NCBI GenBank assembly: GCA_023512835.1
Contig: CM042089.1
Span: 558,001-622,000, forward strand
Origin: Taxillus chinensis
Lineage: Eukaryota; Streptophyta; Magnoliopsida; Santalales; Loranthaceae
DNA length: 64,000 nucleotides
Reading direction: 5' to 3'
The notes below the pieces were generated by a model. That model was not told where the DNA came from. It did not search any database and saw only the letters and a program-made list of their open reading frames with translations. Position numbers and translations under genes: made by a program. The number at the start of each line of letters is the position of its first letter. The first letter of the stretch is position 1. Below, piece after piece: positions 35,537 through 47,200 of this stretch.

Positions 35537-37790
35537 GGGGAGGGTGTTCACTGGGTCCGACAAGCTCTGCTAGAGCAGTCCGGGGTGTTCGTCGTGGAGG
35601 GCGTCATCAACGACTCGACGCTGCTGCAGAAGCTGTTCGAGGTGGTGGCCTAAACACATATAGTGCACTTGGCTGCTCAGGCCGGGGTCTAGTATGCCAT
35701 GGAGAATCCCGGCCGGCCAGCCTGCTGGAGGTTTGCAAATCCATGAACCCATGGCCAGCCACAGCAACATCACTGGCCAGCCTGGTCATCCTGCTGGAGG
35801 TGTGCAAATCCACGAACCTACAGCCAGCCAGCCTATAATTGAGATTATAGGTTATAAATATTTAAATTTTGTAAAAGGTAAGTTTTTGGTTAAATTTTAA
35901 CTAAATAATGGCTAGTTTATTGTGAGTGCTCTTAGGTAGCTGTCTACACAAACTGGAGGCCCGTCAATGGCCATGATTGGGATCTTGATTTATTCCTCTT
36001 TCTTTCATTCTTACTGAATCCTATCACAATTAAGTAATTACAATTGATCTACTTAGTTGCTTTGAAGGGAAAAAAATTGAATGCTATAAAAATTATAATT
36101 TATTAATTCTCCTTCTTCTTTCACATTAGAGTATACTGTAATCAAAGTTATGAATCTCTTTCCATAATAACCACCGTATTTATTTATTTTTTTCATTAGC
36201 AAGCCTAACTTACCATTCCCCTCTAAAACTAATGTGATCATTTAATTATTTATTTTGAAATTGAATATTTTATAATGATTCCATTATATCAATAAGTTAT
36301 AAAAAATTGTCATTTTTCTTATACTCATCTTTATTTATTGAAAATACCTACACCGCCTAGAGATTGCTTAGGCAAACTGTAGTCTGGGTGGTTGAGGGTA
36401 CCTTAACTGCCCGCTCAGTCTAGTGTTTTTAGAACATAGATAATTAAGAAAATTTAAAGCATCCGTAATTGGCTCTACTTTGCTGGTAACATTGTGGCAC
36501 TGTTGAGCTATATGATAGCTGTACTAATTTTGTTCTTGTCTCTTACGTATGCTTATGTTGTTTGCTGTGTCTAATGTCTATACTTGTGTCTGTACAATAT
36601 TCCCTGGCCATGCTGGTACACTTTACCTTCTTTGTATGGTTGAATTGCATTTGCATGTGCATCTTCTAAAAGGAATCATGCCAATTTAACTGGAAAAAAA
36701 CAGTTTATGTGGGAAACCGTGACAATGATGATTACGTACCAACAGAGTTTTTGCAAATTGAATGTTGACCTTAGTTGCTGCAATTAAAGCTGACATTAAT
36801 TTCTACCATGTGATTTATGACTGGGCGTCGCTAAACCACATGGATAGATTATTAAACCTAATTTAAACATTTGGGTGCAATCCTCGACTATTTTGTTCTT
36901 TGTTCTAATGTTTCACTGTATGCCTCTGTAAATTTGCCTACTCTTTGCTAGATCATTTTAGGGCATCTATGTAATCATTGGGATCTTCTTTTGCAGTTTA
37001 AGTTGACCTGAGTCGGTCTAATTTGACTTAAATTTCTGAACTCGTTGCAAAATTGCATATACTTGAGTAGGGCATCATCTCTTGCTGACTAATTTTCATC
37101 TTTCACCTTCATATTTCCCCCATAATACGTATATTAATTAATACCATTAGTGAAATCAGACGGTTGCTCTTAATTTGGAAATTTAACTACATTAAAGGAT
37201 GCTGTGGGGTGTGGGAATCTCATATGAAGTTAATTATAATTTAATGTTCGGCTGTAATGGAAATATGCAGGAACAAGATCTTTCAAATGATAAATGATCT
37301 CCCAACTATATTTGAAGTTGTGAAAGGGCAGTCAATTGATGATTCCGCTGCTCAAAATAGTGGCAGCAAGAGGAAATCTAGCGGGACAATGGTAAGCTCT
37401 ATAAAAGTTGCACTAGCAAACCTGTGAGGGGCTGTGTGTATCTGATACTCAACGTTCCATTCATTTTAACAGCTTTTTGTTTGTCTCATGTGAATGATAC
37501 CTTTACAGCTGCAAAAGCAGGAGCACCAAGCCAAGGGAAACCGCATGTCTTCGTCTCCCTCGCCGAAGGAGTATGAATCTGAGGAAGAACGCGAAGAGGA
37601 TAATGAACAAGAGGGAGCCACACTGTGTGGATTATGTTCCCGGAGCTATGATGTTGATGAATTCTGGATATGCTGTGATGTCTGTCAAGAATGGTTCCAT
37701 GGCAAATGTGTAAGGATGACAGCTGCCAAGGCTCAGAATGTAAAGCAGTACAAGTGCCCAAAATGCAATCCGAAGAGGCTTAAATTGTGA
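32945..37790 (+). CDS. Alfin-like PHD-finger protein (histone H3K4me reader)
   Basis: Exons 32945-33041, 33128-33160, 34891-35119, 37271-37391 and 37509-37790 join in frame to give 253 aa, the usual Alfin-like length. The N-terminal Alfin domain (about residues 8-133) contains [58 protein letters not shown] and [20 protein letters not shown] basic/acidic linker follows. The PHD finger is at about 199-248 with the C4HC3 ligands in LCGLC, CCDVC, FHGKC and YKCPKC, and the Trp of FWICCD expected to help form the methyl-lysine cage. Family knowledge: plant-specific nuclear chromatin readers of H3K4me2/3. Exon 2 is only 33 nt. Introns 2 (1,730 bp) and 3 (2,151 bp) have been enlarged by TTA-flanked elements. 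The linker departs from typical members ([17 protein letters not shown]). It is most like the AL5-AL7 group; I do not assign a number. Confidence 0.94.
33592..33869. mobile_element. TTA-flanked fold-back MITE in Alfin-like intron 2
   Basis: It begins GAGTAATCATAATGAAATAG and ends CACTGTAAGTGCTC, with TTA on both sides (33589-33591, 33870-33872). The 278-bp element folds back on itself: TCAAATATTTTAATAAATTT pairs with AAATTTATTGAAATATTTGG. It is related to the fold-back element at 15855-16105. It has no ORF. Confidence 0.75.
35321..35931. mobile_element. TTA-flanked element with GC-rich cargo in Alfin-like intron 3
   Basis: The left end GATCACTCAAAGTGAACTAG matches the inverted right end (GAGCACTCACAATAAACTAG). 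TTA flanks both ends (35318-35320, 35932-35934). The AT-rich arms enclose a CT microsatellite (35492-35533) and a GC-rich core, 35536-35830. One frame of the core reads [20 protein letters not shown] then [16 protein letters not shown] before a stop. A roughly 55-bp direct repeat (GGAGGTTTGCAAATCCATGAA / GGAGGTGTGCAAATCCACGAA) follows, at about 35722-35818. The core looks like captured foreign sequence. The host gene of the fragment is not recognised. Confidence 0.65.
35492..35533. repeat. (CT)n microsatellite in Alfin-like intron 3
   Basis: About 21 CT units at the left boundary between the AT-rich arm and the GC-rich core of the TTA-flanked element. Confidence 0.9.
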
Positions 37791-39289
37791 GATTGCAGCT
37801 TAAAGTCCATGTCTAGAATGCATCCATGTAATTTCAAATTTTTGGGCTCATTTAGTATTAGTGACGTTAGTGCGGACATAATTTGAATGCAATTGAGCAT
37901 CACTATGTTGCTTCTTTATTTCTTCAGGATGATTTTCATGCCTCCTCAAACGTATGGTAGTTGTCTATTCATATAATTTTAATCGTCAAATTTTTTAATT
38001 AATAATTTAAATTAAATTTTTATTTAACAAGTATTATTGTAATTTTTCAGTTAAATAAAAATTTAATTTCAATCATTAAATTTTAATCTATTGATTCAAA
38101 TTAAAGGTTCTGACACATTTCCTGTATGTATAATATGACTATATGTATATATCAAGCTAATATTTTCTTCACTCTCACTTCTCTAATTTATATTTTATTT
38201 TTATTTTTCTATTTGATTTTTATGCATATTTTACCTACAAATCAGATCGTAACCGCTATTTATGTATGATTATCACTTTCAACCACTTAATTTTTGTTTT
38301 CAATTTTTATTTGTTGATTAATATACTAAAAAAAAGTTCCTAAAATCCACATAAATTAAATTTTGATTTAACTTGACTTCATTTAACATATTCAGCACAC
38401 CAATTTTTTTTCAGCCACATAATTAGTATAAGCAAGGAGAAAGAATGAAGAATTCAAATTCCCAAATAGAAAAGAAATTTTTATGTAATTTGTCCCAAAC
38501 ATTGACAGAGGAGACAAGAATGAAAGAAGACAGCCCTGTCGATTAATTATTTCCAACTCATACATTGACAGATGACTAAAGGAATGTTTGTCCCATGAAT
38601 TTTACTCGCGTCAAGCTCGATCGAAGGATAAGATAGCCAACCGAGTGATTTCCCCGTACTAAAAAAAAAAATGAGAGAAGAAGTCTAACAATGAATAACA
38701 CCATCAAATTGGGATATGGAGGAGCGTCAGCACATGTTATGGTGGTGGTAGACAACAAGGACGATCCCGCAATAGGGCATCGCGATATGCTATAGTGATT
38801 AGGACTTATGTGATGCTAGAGTTGCATGATTTGAGCGACTTTTCAAAACATTAAATAATCAAAACATTAAAGGATAAGAATAAATACACTCAACAAAACA
38901 TTAAATGTATTCATAAATTAATTTTAATCACATGTAAAATTATAAAAATATCCTTAAAAAGAATTATATTCAATTATTAATATTTAAATATAAATCAAAT
39001 ATATAAATATTATTTTTCAAATATTAGATTTATATTCTAAAGACATTTTTCTAAATACTAATTTAAATTTTTTTATATAAATATAATATTTTAAAAAACA
39101 ATATTTAAATATTAAATTTATATTAAAATAATACAATATTTGAAGATCATTTGTTAAATATTATAATAATATTCAAATATCATTATCCAAATATATTTTT
39201 TATTTAAAAACTATTTTAGTCCTTTTGAGAAGTGTGTATATCCCTCCCCTTCTTCCTACCAGAAATTAGTATCTCCAAACTAACCTCTC
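37791..39289. other. 3' flank of the Alfin-like gene and AT-rich spacer
   Basis: The first ~200 bp are the presumed 3' UTR. The rest is AT-rich, with an inverted ATT-rich region near 37975-38110 (AAATTTTTTAATTAATAATT with similar inverse sequence). No ORF or gene remnant was recognised before the LINE 3' end at 39290. Confidence 0.6.
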
Positions 39290-40480
39290 TTTTTTTGAGG
39301 TAAGCTTGTATTAAAAGGGGAAAACATGTACACTAGTAATATCCCAAAGGGCACTAGACCACCACCTGCAGGTAGAGCATAAAAACAAGATACTAAGAAA
39401 AACATCCTAGCATTCGCCCGATTTGGACCACCAAAAGGCAACTACCACCAACAAGGACACATTAAAAAGAAGCTAAAACAAACAAAACAACAGCAGAGCT
39501 TCGATAATTTGTGAGTTAGCTATCCCTTTGCGTCATCAAAATGGCCTCCAGCAGGCGGCAGAAATAGCATAGTTCCCTATCTCCCACCAGCTGCATGATC
39601 AAAGCCCGACTTCTCACTTTGTTTGTATTCGGGCTCAGACAGGGGGCATCAACAATGACTTCATTAAACATTTTGTTGTTTCTTTCCATCCATAGAGTAT
39701 ACAGGAGCAGCAAGGCATAATTTGCTCAGCAAGTGGCTCAATGTAGAATTCCACCTTCCAGATATCTTGACAATGAAATCCTTCCCATGCTTTTGCCAGT
39801 AGGATCCCTCGCATTCTGGAGGATAGGCACCCAAATAGACTAGGAAAATGGCGAAAGAAAAACAAGTGATCATGAGTTTCAGCAGGATTGTTGCATGACA
39901 CACTCCGCTTGATCAATAACACTCCCTTAACTGACTGCCGCAACAAAACAGCATGTGGAAGGATGCGTTTATGGAACCATATGACCTAGTTTCAACTTAC
40001 TGCCGGGGCCTTGATCCTCAAAGCTTCCCAAACAGATCTAGTGGAGAATTGACTTGACAGGTGTCGGTCCAAACAGTCACATTCCCTACCCGTTTCAGAC
40101 ATAAGGACCCAGAAGAATTGATAATGGATTTTATTTCCATAATTAGTGTGCAAGGCCACGCCCAAACCCTTCTGTTGCCCAAGAACTCACCTTGGCACAC
40201 TTGCCTAAGCCTACATCAGTGATCACTCGATCTCCCAAAGCCTTTTAGAGGGGACCCAAGGGACGCCAGTTATCAAACCATAAGAAAGCCTGTCCACCAT
40301 CTCCAATGATCATTTAAATCAAACGTTCAACCTTGTCCCCAAGTTGCAGAATCTTGCACCAACTCCAAGTGGAGATTGCCTCTGTTTTTCCCATCTCTCA
40401 TCAAACTTCCATAAAAAGATGCACTTCCACTCCACCCATACACAGGAGCTTGCCCCTGAAACCTATCATCGTCATTGGAA
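39290..40480 (-). mobile_element. 5'-truncated LINE (non-LTR retrotransposon), 3' portion
   Basis: Read on the minus strand the block holds, in LINE order: IGDGGQAFLWFDNWRPLGSP (the motif between reverse transcriptase and zinc finger), RVGNVTVWTDT, a zf-RVT-like segment with ILPHAVLLRQ and ETHDHLFF, and LYTLWMERNNKMFNE. It then has a 3' UTR ending TACAAGCTTACCTC followed by a short A tail (T7 on the plus strand, 39290-39296). Stops and frameshifts break the frame. The 5' limit is approximate because duplicated non-LINE-looking sequence continues to 41177. Confidence 0.8.
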
Positions 40481-41177
40481 TAGGAACAGGAACGAGGAGA
40501 GCACCAAGTTTCATACAAATATCATCCATACAAATAAAAACACAACAAACTAGGAATTTAGGACACTCGAAAATTCTGGAAAAGTGCGCTAGTTCTCAAT
40601 CAGAATTAAAGAACTTCACAGCCATATGTACACAAAAATGAGACTGTACTTTTTTATTCTTTATTTATTTATTTATCTTTGGTTAACAATGTCATACAGC
40701 CCACCCTGATAGTTGCGCTCAGGATACTGGATCTGGCTTATGATCTTACAAGCTTGCTTAAATATTTCCATTTTAAGCTCCAAATAATTGGTGAACAAAA
40801 TTACAACTTAAAAAGAGTGGTACAAGTAAAACCATAAAAGCATATTTTAAAAGGAAAAAGAAAAGGAAACAAATGCCACAAAAAATAACTCCTGCCCTAC
40901 AGAATTATGAAAGCCATGTTACTGATGCAGTTGACTTTACAGCAGCCTAATTAAGCCATTTGGTTAAAATAAGTCCTTGTATAAACAGGGAGCTAAAAAC
41001 CCACCCCATAAACAACCTTCTTCACTGGATGTACTCTCAATAACTCGAGACTTTTGGGGCTATCGGATTTTCTGAGATCATGGTATAAAAATGAAATAAA
41101 AATAGAGCATTAAAATAGAAGCTAAATAACCTACCTTTGCGTATGGACCTGATCCCTATGTCACACCATGTGAAGGC
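39691..41177 (-). repeat. Segmental duplication, copy 2 (fuller version)
   Basis: This block matches 28913-30165 almost base for base over long stretches and adds pieces absent from that copy. It starts CATAGAGTATACAGGAGCAG and ends CACCATGTGAAGGC, 51 bp from the stop codon of the paladin-type gene. The part at 40640-41177 lies in that gene's predicted 3' flank or UTR. The left part contains the LINE fragment. Confidence 0.85.
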
Positions 41178-41228
41178 AAGGGTCAAGGAGCGAGAGAAAT
41201 GAAACTGTACATTAAAGCTGTTTCATAA

Positions 41229-44200
41229 TCATTTATCGATCCTTAAGTTACTACAAAGATGACCGAGTTCAGGTCTAGCTTCCATCCAGGATGTAAATTT
41301 TGTCTCAGTTGCAGATGTGCTATACAGGTAGGACCTAAATGTGATCAAGAAAAAGTAGCGCCTGAAAATAGACAAAAGAAATGGTCAAACACGATGACTA
41401 ATCTACAAACTTCTGCACACGACCAGAAATAATAGTACTTGAAAACTAAAACATAAACTAAATCCAAAATAATAATAATTAGTTCCTGGGTATCTGCCGG
41501 CCTAGTAAGGCAAAGATTACCACAGCATGCGTATACATCTCTAGCAAGGAAAATGGCAGCACCGCAGCAAAGGCATATGAAAAATGCACTAGTTTGTGGT
41601 GAACAGCGCATGCTTTGTTAGTCATTTTTAGTTCTCTAAAGATATGGAAATGGAAATGAGCATCAACAGATCCCAGAAAATACTAGAAAGGGTGGAATAA
41701 CATGCATCCGGCACAATTTGGTCATAAACTACTCTGAATTAGACAAATTCAAATCTTGGACATATTGAAATTAATTGGTCTTTTAAAGTAAAAAGATAAC
41801 CACATTTTGGCCCTGCTAATCTGCAGTATGAGAAACATGAGACTTAAGCAAGTACTTGTACCCAGAGATTAAGGGACATGAACTAACCTTAAAGCCTTAA
41901 TTCCCATATCCATTAGGTATGCCCAATTCTCATCATCATTGTTGGGGAACTTCTCAAGTTCTCTCTTGTAGCGTAAAATATCATCTCGTAAATGCCCGGC
42001 ACCTGCACACCTTCGAAACAAAGGAACAAATTCAATAAAACATCACAAGACAAGACAAGCTGATGTAGAGGGGGTTTGGGGAGTCATTTTTTATTATAGA
42101 CAGAAACAGGCTAATAAGCAAGAAGGTTAGAATAAGAATCATGCACCACTACATTGATCACAGTTAAAAGTGAAATCGATGTTAAAAACAATAAAATGAA
42201 AATCAAAACTTACTGGATTAATAAATATTTGAAAATTTTAATATTAAAATTTAAAATAAATAAATTTTTTTAAAAAAATGACAATTTATATTAATCTGTA
42301 TGTTTAATTTTCTTCGAAGAATTTAGCCCAATTCAAATTCATCAAGCATCTCAATTTGAAATTCTTGGAATTTTGAAACAACAAAATTAAAAACCCTATA
42401 ATTTAAAATCATCTAGAAAATTTTCACAGGAGCAGATGCTTTATGAGCTCATTGATATGTTGTGATGCTTAGAAGATTGCTTTATGCCTCAAAATCTCAT
42501 CTGAATGAGGGAGGCTTTCCATTTTTGCTTCAATATCAGATGTCATACCTTTCTATAATAGTGTCAACATCTGCTTTGCTCTTAGGACCGTAAACAAGAA
42601 CTCTTGTAAGGCTTAATATGTCCCGATAATCACCCATTTTTTGGGCTTCTTCATCAGATACTCGAGAAAGCAAGCCACCTTCAAGCATAGAAGATATATC
42701 TGGTGTACTAATCAATGGTTGGGGAATCTCTGATGCACAATCTACAGCTAGTCTAATACAAATAAGAGCCATTGCATATGCTACTCCTCCAAATCCTGTG
42801 TGTGACACAAATAGGTAGTGCCCTGCAGAGCTGTATATATAAAGTCATTTTAAAATGAGAAAACATGAGAAATTTTTTACAAACACTGCAAACTGTCCAC
42901 TTTAAGTACATAGAAAAAACGAATTTATCAACTAAAAGTAACAATAAAACCAGGGATATATCAATTATTACACAGTACACCTCAAGGTCTTAGTAAAGGG
43001 TAAGATATTGACGTCATGAACAAATGTTAAGTCATACAAAAGCCAAATTTCACAAGTTTAATTTCATTATTCCCATACAAAAGATGGTTCCAACGGTGCA
43101 ACAAATGAGAAAAGAAAAACAAGTTCTAGGGTCTCACGTAGATCACTATCACAAGAGGCTCTGGTTTAATTGTTTAAACTGATAAAGTTAGCAACTGTTG
43201 ATATTAACTATAGAGAAGGCACTTACTTGTCTTTACAGTATTGGATTGCATCAACATCAGAAGCTAAAGCCTCTCTCTCTCTTGTTAGTGGTATTCTCCT
43301 GTATTTTATATTGTAACCCTCATCTTCAAGAGCACTGTATACTTCAGCTGGCGTTTTCACATCATCTAAAACAATGTTCTCCCAATATCCTATGACACTC
43401 GACTGATTTAAAGTTGGGCTATATTCTTCACGATGCAAAAGCATTCGACCGCCAGACCGTCTGACCTCAGATAATATATCTTCCTTCAGGCGTGCCTCCA
43501 TGTTTTCCACCTGCACAATTTTCAAAAGCGAACAAATTTGAAAAAAATATTGGTACAAGGATTTGTTTCTCACTTTCTTGCCATAACAATGCCTTACCAG
43601 TGGACCAGTAATTCCAACATGCTTTAGCGTATCAACAGGTTTATTGAGTTCCCTAAGCACAAATGGTGTGCCATTAATATAAACAACAGCTTCTTCTCTC
43701 AGGTCAGTTAATATAACTTTCTGCAGAACATTTTCATCAACAATCGGCCTAGCACCTAAATATGCTAGTATTCCTTTAGCACCGGGAATTGTTGGAGTTG
43801 CCATGCTATATACAGGGTACCCATCCACCTGAGAAACCATAGGTTTGGGAGGGGGAGGGGGGGTAGTTTTAGAAACACAGCTCAATTATAAACTCCAGAT
43901 TTTAAATGCTGTTTGAAAATATGTTTTCACGCTGATCTACAAATTTGAGCATCAAAATTAGAACAAATCGTGTAACCAGAGTGATTTAAAAAAAAATCTG
44001 CTTCTGCAATGACCAACAAGTCTGTATGACAAGTATGTCAAGAAAATAACACAAGGGACACCACTGTGCATCATAAATTGGTTGTTAAAGAGATACAATG
44101 TAAAGCCTAATAACAATATCCAAACCTAAATTTAGGAACTTATTACTTTATCCATTATTTAGTATCTTATGGGATTTTTATATTATTTCTGCTTGCATCA

Positions 44201-47200
44201 ATTTGATGATGACTATAATATGCATCTAGATCTTTTACATAATAAAAATGATGTATTTATAAGGACAGCCTGAGCTGGTTGCCATATTTGGATTAAATAT
44301 GTCGGTTGTGGTATTGGGAAGAAATTCTAGGCCAAAGGGCTTAGAGTTAAAGGATAAAATACACTTTAAAGGGTATGTCTACAATAGTGAGCGTTGGTGG
44401 TCACTGATTGCATCACTGACTGTTAGCCAAACTCCCTGTCCCTTTGAACTGTCACCTATTTCCATCTCTTTAACAGAAATAAGATTAAACCAAAACCTTT
44501 GGCCTAGGATGGCGGTCCAGGACTCAAGTTAACCTATTTCCAGATAGCAACCATCCAAATTGCACCACAGCAAAGCCAAGGCCCCTGGCAAGTCAAAACT
44601 TGCTATCAGACTCAACAGTGGATGATGATGGAATAAAATACAACGATGCTACTTGGATTTGAAGCTGGAAACATGCCTTGATGACTTACAGGCTCTTGTT
44701 TATCATCATATATTTCAGATTTGAGGTCAAGGTTTCTCCATGGCAGATAGAAGGACTGAGAATGAAGTAACAATCTACAAAGCTAAATTTTGGAACTTAA
44801 AATTGCAACTATTACTTAAATTTTTATGGGATTTTATCGATTAGGATTATAGGATCTTTTACAAAATAAACTAGCAAGTATTTAATAGGGTCTCCAATAA
44901 AATAGAATATTTTAATTAGTTTGGGCATTTAATCTGGTAAGTCAATTATAACCATTAACACATCTTCCAACTTCCAACCCTATCTTTTAAGTGCATTTGT
45001 AATGTACAAAACCTTCCTAGAAAGTTAATGATGCCAAAAAACTGCTGCATGTTGGGAAGCCACATAAGGTGACTGCATGATATTTCTATGACATTATAGT
45101 GGCCGTCTAAATGGAATGTTATCATCCCATGGTAACAGACTAACAGTAGAAACAGTTCTAATTTGTGGTGGATTCTGTGTTTGCAGATGCATTTGTGGTC
45201 ACTCAAAAATTTCATTTGATATTTTGCAAATGGTAAGAAAGGGTTGATTGATACAGTTTCCATAAGATTATTAAGATGGAGCATTTACTTAGAAAATAAC
45301 TTTCATAATTCTACAAACTGTTTCCTACACGCAACATTGTTTTGCATTGCACGCCAACTTGCCCTTGTGACTACCACATGTAAGTATACCTTGTAAACAT
45401 TTGGTGCACCATGTATCTGTATGTTGCTGGATGTTCTCTGACCTGGGAAGAAGTACATCTTAAGTATTGACCCTTTACCCAACACAGAACCATTGCGAGC
45501 CTTAACAACAGCCTCCATTACTGCATCTCCATGTTGTGACTCATGAGGCACTCTCAATTCCTCCTATAATTCAAAATTGAAAATGGACGCACAATCCACA
45601 ATTTCATACCCACAAAAATAAATGATAATCAAATAAAAAATCTTCAATAAGCAGACGAACCCAATTAAGTAGAACTAGGACTTACAGGTACAGTAAAGAA
45701 TCGCCCAGGCCTTAATCGTATGCTCCATTTCATTGCTTGGACTTCTGGTCTCTGTTGCAGCCAATTCTTAAATGTCATCTTGGTTCCTCCTTGTCCACAA
45801 AATCCATCAAAAGATTCACTTCCAAGATATGCTGAAAAGGCAATTAAAAAAAAGTATCGCTCCAAATATTCAGCACCACGGTTCAGCGCCACTCTTCGTT
45901 CCCTTGGTTCAACATGTTGTTGATTAAACACCTTTCTATACTTCAAAACAGCTTCACGGATGTTCTGCAGTGCTGAACACCTATCAATAATAGAATCCAA
46001 GGCCTCCCTGGATTCTACCCCATTATCAAACAAGGTGGTTATCTTCCACAAGAGTAAGATATCATTTATGCCAAACACATGAGCTTGCTTTTTTCCAGTT
46101 CTTTCATCCTTTGACGTAGTCATGGAAAGGTTACCACCACTTTCTTCCCCACTAGAAGAACCAGCATCCACCTTTCCATGTGAGATATCATCTAGGGGAA
46201 ACCTAATTGGCCTCCCATTATCAATGCGAAGTTTCAGAAGGCAAGCAATTACAGTGCCAGTCGTTGTCCTCCCTCTACCCATCTGTAGTGTACAAATTTT
46301 AAAACAAGACGAAAAGAAAAAAAACATACATAAGTATTGTAGGAAATCATGAAAGTTCAAGAACATATCCACAAAATGAACAAATAAATCAGCGTAAGGT
46401 TGATAATCATTACCTGACAATTAAAAACAAAAGCAGCATCCCTGGGAGCTGAGGCAATGTTTATCGCCAACCTATCAAAGTCAGAGCTTTTGGGAGCTTT
46501 GCCATCAGTGATCGGTACACGTGCATACTTAATATGATAACCATCAGCCTCCAAGCATCTGAAAACTTCCAGTGGAGTTTGTATTACATCAGGATTCACA
46601 TGTTCCCAAGCATCAAATATTTGGCCCTCAGCTGTTTCACGGATAACCATTATGGCACCTCCATACTGCCCAGCTTCTCGGAAAATGTCCTCTTTTAATC
46701 GAGCTTCCATTCGCTCCACTCTCTCGCAGTCAATTCCCTTAGAAAGATGCACATCATGTAAACTTTCACAAAAAATTACCCAAGAATTTTCTTTAGTTTT
46801 ATGGAAAAAAAAAAAAAGATGAAACGTAACACAAAAAACATTATGACAGTGATAGGGCATAAGAGAAAGAAAATTTTATTCCCGTAGTAGGAACCAAAGT
46901 ATGTGCTAATTGGAGTCACACTATTGAATTGAACTAAACACTGCAATGCAGATAATGTATAGTCTCTAGACTATATGGGCAAAATCAATATATAATGACT
47001 TTGAAACAAATATCAGTAACATTCTCAATAACCAAAATAAAGGCTAAGTTGTATTGTCAATAACCAAAATAATGCAATCAGCTATTTGTGTAAGCTCATG
47101 AATTTCCAACAAGGTGTAAGCAAACAGTATCAAGACCAAATTACTTGTCCCTACTACAGTTTCATAAACAAGTTAGTGTAAAAGTTTGTGTAAGAATCTT

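Noticed and set aside
41345..41611. Minus-strand frame near the last paladin-type exon
   Set aside because: It reads through intron 18 into the last exon in a different frame; the spliced model explains the exon.
44955..45284. 109-codon minus-strand frame between paladin-type exons 14 and 15
   Set aside because: It lies inside the 1,561-bp intron and has no similarity to the flanking modules or another family.
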